Shown: positions 56,401-64,000 of the stretch, piece after piece
Position numbering within the stretch: position 1 is the first letter of the stretch
Layout of the letters: each line of letters begins with the position of its first letter
Program-made: the position numbers and the translations under genes
The notes under the pieces: model-generated
What the model was told of the DNA's origin: nothing
Database searches by the model: none
What the model saw: the letters and a program-made list of their open reading frames with translations, nothing else
Source: Dactylonectria macrodidyma
Taxonomy: Eukaryota; Ascomycota; Sordariomycetes; Hypocreales; Nectriaceae
Reading direction: 5' to 3'
Length of the DNA stretch: 64,000 nucleotides
Assembly (NCBI GenBank): GCA_020744425.1
Contig: JAGMUV010000001.1
Coordinates: 3,472,001-3,536,000, forward strand

Positions 56401-59400
56401 ATAGTTAAAATGAGTTAATTTAATAATAAACTAGAGGACTGGCTAAGTGAATTTTAATAATATTAATAATTACTCTTCTTAGGAATTAGATTTAGATAAT
56501 AATATAAGATCTTAAACTTTAACTAATAATAGTATTAGTAAAGTATTAGTAAAAGAAATAATAGAAACTTTCTTACCTTAAGGTATAAAATATAAATACT
56601 ATAAAGCTTAAAATAGTAAGATATACTATACTATTACTTTTATATAAAGCTAATTAATAAAGCTTAATAAAGACCTTACTAAGATAAAGAAATAACTAAA
56701 AGTAAATAAAAGACTAAAGAATATATTACTTACTTACTATATTTATAAAAAACTATTTACTAAAGAGTTAGAAATAGGTCTATTTAAATATAGTAAATAG
56801 AATTATAAAATAGTATTAAAAAACAGAACTTTACTTAAGTTCTTTAAACTTTATAACCTTAATAATATATAGCTATAAATATTAAAAGAATACCTTAAAG
56901 ATATATTAAAAAAAGGATATATTAAAATCTTAAAATCCTCTATAGAATACTTAGTTATATTTATTTTAAAAAAGAATAGAAAACTCTGATTAGTTATAGA
57001 TTATTAATAGCTAAATGATATTATACTAAAAGACTGAATGCTACTACTTTTAATTACTGAACTAAAGGACTGCTTTTATAATAAAAAATGGTTTATAGCG
57101 CTTGATTTAAAAAACGCTTATAGCTTAGTCTATATAAAGCCTGAAGATGAATAGAAGACTATATTTAGAACTAAATTCAGACTATTCGAATATTTAATAA
57201 TGCCTTTTAGACTTATAAATGCATTAGCAATATTCTAATAAATAATTACTAATATTCTAAGAGAATATCTTAATATCTTTATTATATACTACTTTAATAA
57301 TATTCTAATCTTCTTAGAAATAGAAGAAGAATATATAGAGTATATATATATAATCCTATAGAAACTATAAGATATAAAACTATTTATAGAACTAATGAAA
57401 AGTAAGTTCTACGCATAGGAAGTAGACTTTCTTAGATATACTATCTAATTAAATAAGATCTAAATAGATAAAAAGAAAATTAAAGCTATTAAAGATTGGC
57501 TAAAACTAGATAAAAGTGTTAAAAAGGTATAAAGCTTCTTAGGATTCGCTAATTACTACTAAAGATTTATTTATAGATTTAGTAAGATTATAAAACCCTT
57601 AATAGAACTTATAAAGAAAGACGTGAACTTTAGATAGAATGCTAAGGCCTAGAAAGCCTTTAATAACTTAAAACGAGCTATTCTTAGTAAACCCGTTTTA
57701 GTAACCTTTAACCTAAAGTAACTGATTGAATTAGAAACTGATGCTTTTAACTTTACTTTAAGAGCCTAAATTAGATAATAAGATAATAAAAGGAATCTAT
57801 ATCTAATCACATTTTACTTATATATACTAAAAGGAACTGAACTTAATTACCCTATTTATAATAAAGAATTCTTAATAATAATTAACTCTTTTAAAGAATT
57901 CTAATACTACCTCTTAAGAAGTAAATACTAGGTTACTATATATACAGACTATAAGAATATATTATACTTTATAACTATGCAAGAGCTTAGTAAAAGATAA
58001 CTCTACTATGTAGAATATCTATTAGAATTCGATTATATTATTATTTATAAGAAAGGCTTAGAAAACGGACAAGCTAATACAATAAGTTAATAACCTGACT
58101 TTAAAACCGATATATTAAAAGCTAATAAGTAAATATTAGCCTATACTTCTAAAGGACATTTTAAATAAAAATACATTATAGCTATAAGTGAGTTATAACT
58201 GCTAGAAGACTTATTAGAATAACTATAGAAGCCTGAGCAAAGCTTCGAACAATAGATATATAATAAACACCTAGCTCTAAAAGAACTACTATAATAAGAA
58301 GGAAAAACAATCTTAATAGAATCATAAGGATCCTAAGTAATTACTTACTTCTATTAGAGTAATTACTATAAGAACTCCTAGACCCTAGCTAAGAAACTCT
58401 ATTAGTACTTCTATAGTGATTTTATAAAAGTATATATTAGCTATATAATATAATATAAACGATGCTCTATAGATCTCCTAGAATAATATATTAAGGAATA
58501 TTAGGAAATAGATAATTACTAAAACTGCGAACTTAATAAGATATAGAAGAAACTTAAATAGGTTAATAAACTTAATAAAACGGTTTAAATTATAATAATA
58601 GTATTCTAAGAAACACTCTATAAATGGATAAAAGAATATAATTAGATATATGAAATAGATAGAGTAATAAGAGCACTTTGCTTAATTCCTAAATCACTAC
58701 TCGGATTATAAAGATTATAAGTCCTCTTAGAACTATAAGAACATTTAGTATAAGACATTTATAACCACCCCCTATATAGATACTTAAGAATTAATAAGAC
58801 CTTCGAATGAGTTAAAATAGTATATACATTTCCTAGTATAAAGAGAATAGTTATAGAAGTTATTAAATCCTATAAACTATATAATAAAATAAAGGTATAA
58901 TACTATAAACTATATAAAGAATTATAACCCCTATTAGTCGCTAAGTGACCCTAGAACTCTATTATAATGGATTTTATTATAAAATTACCCTTATTAGAAG
59001 ACTCTGTAAATAGTACTTTCTATAATAGCATTCTTATTATTATAAATAGATTTATAAAATTTTCCTATTTTATACTATACTAAGAGTTAATAGATACTAA
59101 GTAGTTTGCTTACCTATTCTTATAGAATATTATTAGTATATATAGCTTACTAATAGAAATCTTAAGCGATAGAGGATTACTATTTATATCTAAGTTTTAG
59201 TAAGCCTTAATAGCCTAATTAAGACTAAACTACTAACTTATAATAGCATTCTGACTATAGACTAATAGATAGATAGAATATATAAATTAAGTATTTAAAT
59301 AGTACTTATAATATTATATTAACTATAAGTAAAATAATTAAGTAGAAAAGTTATTTATAATATAACTGAGTTATAATACTATAATTAATAAAAGTACTAA

Positions 59401-60674
59401 GCTTATACTATACTATACTAATTTTAGATTTATATTAGATATATACTAATAATAGTATAATAGAATTATTAATTTAAAAGCAATCCTAATATTAGACTAA
59501 TTAAAAAATCTCTATAAAGAAATAAAAACCGAACTCGAATTTATATAAGGATAAATAAAAAAATACTATGACTAAAAAAGGCTAAAGGGACTATCCTTTT
59601 TAAAAGGAGATATGGTCCTACTAGTAATAAAAAACCTATTAATAGACAGACTAAGCAAAAAACTTAACTATAAATACATCAGACCTTATAAAGTTTTAGA
59701 AAAAATCTTAGAAAATAACTACAGACTGGACTTAAAAACGCAACATTACCTAGTTTTTTATATCTTATTACTAGAATTAATAGAAAACACCATTTTAATT
59801 AATAATGGATAAAGTTACAAACTAGTGATAAAAGACCTAGAAGAGTATTATATTAAAGAAATCCATAATATAAAGAAAATCGATAGAAAAATAATATACT
59901 TTATAAAGTAAAAAGACTACTTTAAAAGCAAAATATTATAGTAATTACTAGAAAACCTTATCTATATATAGTATTTACTAAAAATATTCTATATATAATA
60001 CTAAAAGATAAAGAAGTAGTACTAAAATCGAATATAATAAACTAATTAATTATATTTATATTACTATAGGCCTGGACCTTAATGACTGTATTAGCCTCTT
60101 AGCGCTCTGCTTTATCTAGCTTATTTAGAAAATAAAGACCCTAATGCACTATCTCTATGCCCCTCTCTTAAAGCTATTTTTATTAATAATGAAGCTATAT
60201 TAAATAAAATAAATGCTTATTTATTTACTATTATAATTCTATTAACTTTTCTTTTACTTACTCTTCCTTAGATTCTAAGCGATATTTCTTAGCTATTAAA
60301 TAGAAAGCTGCTCAGTTAGTATAAGTAAGAGTTAGGTAAGATAAGGACAGGCATTTATATATAGAGATCGACTCTTCTAAACTATTATAAGAATATTTAT
60401 AATAAACATACTTAGAATAATAGAAAATACCTTTAAGCATTTTATACTTTAGCTTCTACTAAGCGTAATTCAAGTATTTAATAACCTTAGAGCCTATTTC
60501 TTTAATAAGTTTATAAAGATAGTAATAATACATAGTAGACTGTGATTTCACTTTTAATATACTATTAGCATTATAGAAAAATAATTATAGAAGAAGGTTA
60601 GATAAACTAAGGAGAAACTTAAAATAGTTAACTTATAAGCCTTAAGGATAAGGACTAATAGAGAGGAGATATTA

Positions 60675-61111
60675 TATTATAACTTATATAACTATAGATA
60701 CCTAGTATTATATAGCCCTTATAAATTTCTTACTAATTATAAATAATTACTATAAACTATAGAGTAATTACTATAATCACTCTTATAATTACTATAATTA
60801 CTTCTACGATTATTACAATCGCCCCTATAATATAAGTAATTATACCTTATATTATATAGTATATAAACCTAAGGAACTAGCTATTACTAGGACACTAGCT
60901 CCTTAACTATTAATATAACTTAGTTACTTTAATCTACTCTAATTACTACGCATCATTATATATTGACTATTACTTAACGTAATACTATAACTACCGCTCA
61001 GTAAGTATGACCTAACCGTTCTACTAACATAGACCCTGGTCTATCCCTTAGGAACCCTTTCCGAGCTACCCTATACCCCGTATAGCCTAGCCTGGAAACA
61101 CGACCGTTACA
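60675..61111 (+). repeat. Chromovirus 3' LTR
   Basis: 437 bp ending ACGACCGTTACA. The pattern is a mirror of the 5' LTR: the first ~250 bp are RIP-changed (start TATTATAAC), while the last ~180 bp are well preserved. Confidence 0.9.
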
Positions 61112-61452
61112 TCTTATGCCCTTCCTATAAAGCCGACGATGCACTTATCTATAGCGATATATGTGCCTGGCTTAAAGAGCTTCGTAGACACCTCTTATAT
61201 CCACTCAGACCACTCATTGACCTTCTTGAAGTTCTTCGCAATGCTATCATTTACCTCTAAAGGCACAGCCTTATTATACAGTCGAAGGTAGCGGTAGAGG
61301 TGTTAAAACCGCTCGAAGGTCATGTATTTGACAATAGGATGCTTAGGCTGCTGCGAGTCCTCGGCTGCAGTCACCCAATGGTCTCTGACAGCAATTTCTG
61401 CATGAAGACCTAAGTAAATGATGATAGCAAGCCAGACGTATACCATGCGGTA

Positions 61453-63638
61453 CCCCTCTACTAATAAGACCCCTCTACTGATAAGTAAAAAAAAAGTTTC
61501 CCTATACAAAATGCCTAATATTCACTTATATAGTGCTTGGCTAAAATTGAAGTTATTTATATAAAACAAGCTATATCTTATTAAGAGTTTCATACTGTTT
61601 CGTATTATGCTATTCTTTTTTACATTATATAGGCGGTTTAGTTGTATAGCACTATTATAAAATTTCTATTAATGCTTTCTTTATGAATAGTCCTCTTTAA
61701 AGCTTATAGGATTTTTATCTATACTAGCCTTCTATAATTGCCTTAAAAAATGCCTTAAGTGTCTTATATAGAGGATGATATTATTAAAGTAATATTAGAT
61801 ATTATAGATAATAGCTTCTCTTAGAACCAATCTGCTTAGAAGTATAGTATCCTTTAGCTAACTCTTTCAGACTGATTAAGAAGTATACTACTAAAGTCTA
61901 ATATTACCCATCCTGCCTAGCTATTATCTAAGTCTTAGGAGTCTAGATTAGTTACTTAGATACTAAGATAAAAGGCCTTAGGCTATGCTCCTTCTTATAG
62001 TTAAGTTCGCGCTACTATTATTACTATTTTATAATAGTAAGGCAGGGAATGGCCTATTAGTATATATTAGCTAGTAAGGTTTATAAAATGCTATCTATTT
62101 ATAAAGATGAAGATAGGAAAACGTTAGGAAGCATTAAGGTTTAATTATTTTACTCTAATTATAGTTAATTAGTACTTTAGTATTTAGAAGAGAGAATATA
62201 GCTAGATTAAGCCTAAGAATACTATTAATATTAATAAGAGCAGTATAATAGCTAGATTTAGTGAGTATTTAACTTTTTTCTTATTAAATTAACTAACTAA
62301 TAGTAAAACTAGGCTTAGATTCCTTGGTTATTAGTAGTAGCGATCCTAAGAGGAAGGCCTTTCTTAAAGGGTCTCAGTCCTGTACTTAGACTAGCTTTCT
62401 CAAAGCCGTGACTATAACTAGCCGTCTTCTAAGGCCTGGGATTATCTTTAAAGGTAAAGAGCTTTAGTAACAGTAGTTTATTAATAAGCTCCGGGAGGTG
62501 GCTGACTAGTATTTTATTATGTCTAATAATGGCTAGACAGATGACTATATTATAATTAAGTGGCTTAAAGAGGTCTATTTACTCTAAATATAATCAGAAG
62601 ATGAGTCTAATGTGAGGCTTATTATATTAGATAGTTATTGAAGCTATATATCTATATATATCTGCCTATTCTAAACCTGCTGAATTAAAAATGTCGCTGA
62701 CTTATAATCTAGAATGAGTAGATAGCTATATGCTTTTTGAATAACGTGTATTACTATTACCTGCTAGCTTATTGCTCCTATGGCCTATAGCTACTTAATA
62801 ATAGCCTATTTAATGTATCTAAGACTGCTTATTATAAAGAACTCTAAAGGCTGATAAGCCTGACTGATTTTATACTAGTGAATAAGGTTAACTTCATTAA
62901 GGCCTATACTAAAGCTAGGGAAGTGGGCATGATGAAGGAAAATATCCTTTCGGACTAGAGGGTGATTAAAAACTGGCCGATTTTATAATAGAAAGTACTC
63001 ATATATCTAGAGATTTAGCTAAATAAGAAGGAAATAATACTTACATTAGATAGCCTTAGTAATAGGTAATGCAACTCTGATAATACGCTAAAGACTAGTT
63101 ATTATATTAGGGATCTGGGGAAGAATAAGACTCTTTTAATAAGAAGATAGTATTCTATAATATTAAAAGGGTTTAAAGCATAAGAGTTAAAGATCGCCTC
63201 ACTAAGCTTAAGAGTAGTCAGTTTAGAGGAGGAAGTCAGGCAGTTAAGTAAAGGTAAGAAGAGGAAGGCGATACCGAATCCTAACAGGAGGTTTATAACA
63301 CTAGCCGAGGCTCTAGTGGCTAGTAATACTATTTCAGAGCCAAACCAAGCAGGTGAAGAGATAGAGGCTATTAAGGAAGTGATTGAGGTGGGAGGAGTGG
63401 AAGAAGATGAGGGTTTAAATTCGGAGGCGGAAGAGTTGCCTGTCATACGCACCCGCGCAGGCCGCGTAGTTAAAAAACCAAGGAAATATTAAAATACATT
63501 CGATTCCGAGCGGAAAGAGAGGAACTAACTTGTTTTTCGTATTTCTGGTGACTCTTTGTGAAGGGGTTGAAAAATAGCAGTTTGTATGGGGAAACTTTTT
63601 TTTTGCTTATCGGTAGAGGGGTCTTATCGGTGGAGGGG
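61453..63638 (+). mobile_element. pogo/Fot-type transposon nested in piggyBac
   Basis: A 2186-bp element bordered by TA (61451-61452 and 63639-63640). It has ~65-bp terminal inverted repeats, each made of two direct CCCCTCTAC-RATAAG subrepeats followed by an A-run and AGTTTCCC. The plus strand holds a RIP-degraded DDE transposase. A SDPKRKAFLKG segment lies near 62349, RPGIIFKGKEL near 62437, a TDDYIIIKWLKEVY segment near 62535, and RLIILDS near 62615. Its C-terminal tail (63185-63492) is preserved: KKRKAIPNPNRRFITLAEAL, an acidic stretch and RTRAGRVVKKPRKY. This is the usual layout of fungal pogo/Fot transposases. Internal stops make it inactive. Confidence 0.87.
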
Positions 63639-64000
63639 TATCGCATGGTACTTCAGCGAGCGACGTAGATCTTAGTGCTTATCCGGACGCCGAAATCGAT
63701 GTAATTTCCGGATTTAAGTAGCTGACCCATTTTTCGACTAGTATTTCAGGTATAAAAAGCTGGAAAAGTGACAACAGCATTGAAGGAAGGGTTGCAATGA
63801 CAGGGCTACGTTAAGGGACGTGAAAAGGTCGGAAGTTATGACCTCTTTGTGATGTTAGAGGCACATCCGGCCGGCAGGTGTTATCAGCCGGTTGCTCCCT
63901 TTGGCACTGGTCTAGGCAGATGTAAAGTTCCTCATCAAAGGCGTTTGCAGCCACGCTGTATTGTGTTGCTGCCATTTGAGCATTGAATTAATCATATGCA

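Larger units (their letters stand above)
52990..61111 (+). mobile_element. RIP-mutated Ty3/gypsy chromovirus
   Basis: An 8122-bp LTR retrotransposon with 437-bp LTRs at 52990-53426 and 60675-61111. Its 5-bp duplication TCTTG/TCTTA (52985-52989, 61112-61116) differs by one RIP-type change. The order of the polyprotein is readable through many stops. Gag zinc knuckle lies at about 54633-54675 with its Cys/His changed to Tyr. Protease (IDSSIEF) is at about 56155-56180, reverse transcriptase at about 56850-57330, RNase H at about 57720-58080, and integrase at about 58700-59450. A chromodomain-like tail (IHNIKKIDRKIIYFIK) ends near 59930. The polymerase Asp pair at about 57290-57300 now reads Asn-Asn. 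The copy cannot encode functional proteins. LTR differences are transitions only. Confidence 0.92.
51807..63975 (-). pseudogene. piggyBac-like transposase gene split by two elements
   Basis: The coding parts, read minus strand, are 63975-63641, 61450-61112 and 52989-51807. Together they make about 1.85 kb, the usual size for a piggyBac transposase (about 600 residues). Part 1 starts MAATQYSVAANAFDEELY and holds LFQLFIPEILVEKWVSYLN. Part 2 has VYVWLAIIIYLGLHAEI and HPIVKYMTFERF. Part 3 carries TPIGFKVWVVA, then PDSIYHVFLDNLFCSP with the DDE-region Asp. After a GT-AG intron come VNQIAWKDNAL, YNDHMGAVDIGDQLKAS and a C-terminal Cys-rich finger (CLQCDVAICTWQACW). Stops and a frameshift occur in all parts. 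A pogo-type element sits at 61453-63638 and a chromovirus at 52990-61111. Terminal repeats of piggyBac itself were not located. Confidence 0.9.

Noticed and set aside
59612..59812. 66-residue open frame in the AT-rich block
   Set aside because: It is the fragment between integrase and chromodomain of the chromovirus; the reading continues through stops on both sides.
63102..63452. 116-residue open frame on the minus strand
   Set aside because: It is the antisense of the preserved C-terminal tail of the pogo-type transposase, whose plus-strand reading matches the family.

Overview
The window is nuclear DNA of a filamentous ascomycete (Pezizomycotina). Genes have short introns (48-146 nt) with CTAAC-like branch sites. 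The window alternates between GC-balanced islands that carry genes and very AT-rich blocks with almost no CpA or TpG, which is the footprint of repeat-induced point mutation (RIP). The transposon types (hAT, Helitron, Tad-like LINE, Tc1/mariner, pogo/Fot, piggyBac, Ty3/gypsy chromovirus, solo LTRs, MITEs) and the gene families fit a Sordariomycete-like fungus. The species cannot be named from sequence alone.

Layout. 1-3.9 kb: a solo LTR, an ankyrin-repeat fragment, one conserved-looking hypothetical gene on the minus strand, and a stray hAT terminus. 3.9-10.4 kb: a decayed LINE cut by a complete RIP-mutated hAT element with a perfect 8-bp target duplication. 10.4-21.4 kb: mostly a RIP-mutated block holding a recognisable Helitron (DUF6570-like, HUH-Rep and Pif1 regions). 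21.4-27 kb: LINE and mariner relics, an 851-bp TA-flanked MITE, and two LTRs facing each other as the arms of a 1.2-kb inverted repeat. 27.7-28.6 kb: a secreted or membrane Cys-rich protein gene. 30.1-30.7 kb: LTR nested in LTR.

30.7-35.9 kb is an arsenic-detoxification cluster: arsH (minus), a Cdc25/rhodanese-type arsenate reductase arsC (minus), and the divergently transcribed ACR3 arsenite exporter (plus). ArsC would reduce arsenate, ACR3 would expel arsenite, and ArsH is the associated NADPH:FMN oxidoreductase. arsH is split by a 251-bp solo LTR with a perfect 5-bp duplication. ACR3 carries an 11-bp tandem duplication that puts its original N-terminus out of frame, leaving an internal ATG able to make a nearly full-length transporter.

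37-51.3 kb is the second gene island: a short-chain dehydrogenase, a Zn2Cys6 transcription factor, an RTA1-like 7TM protein, a secreted berberine-bridge-type flavoprotein oxidase, a degenerate full-length duplicate of the transcription factor (itself holding a MITE), and a GH28-type beta-helix glycosidase. The first four could form a small metabolic cluster, but nothing here proves it.

51.8-64 kb is one piggyBac-like transposase gene on the minus strand, split by two nested elements: a pogo/Fot-type transposon and an 8.1-kb RIP-mutated chromovirus with 437-bp LTRs. No CRISPR, rRNA or convincing tRNA was seen.
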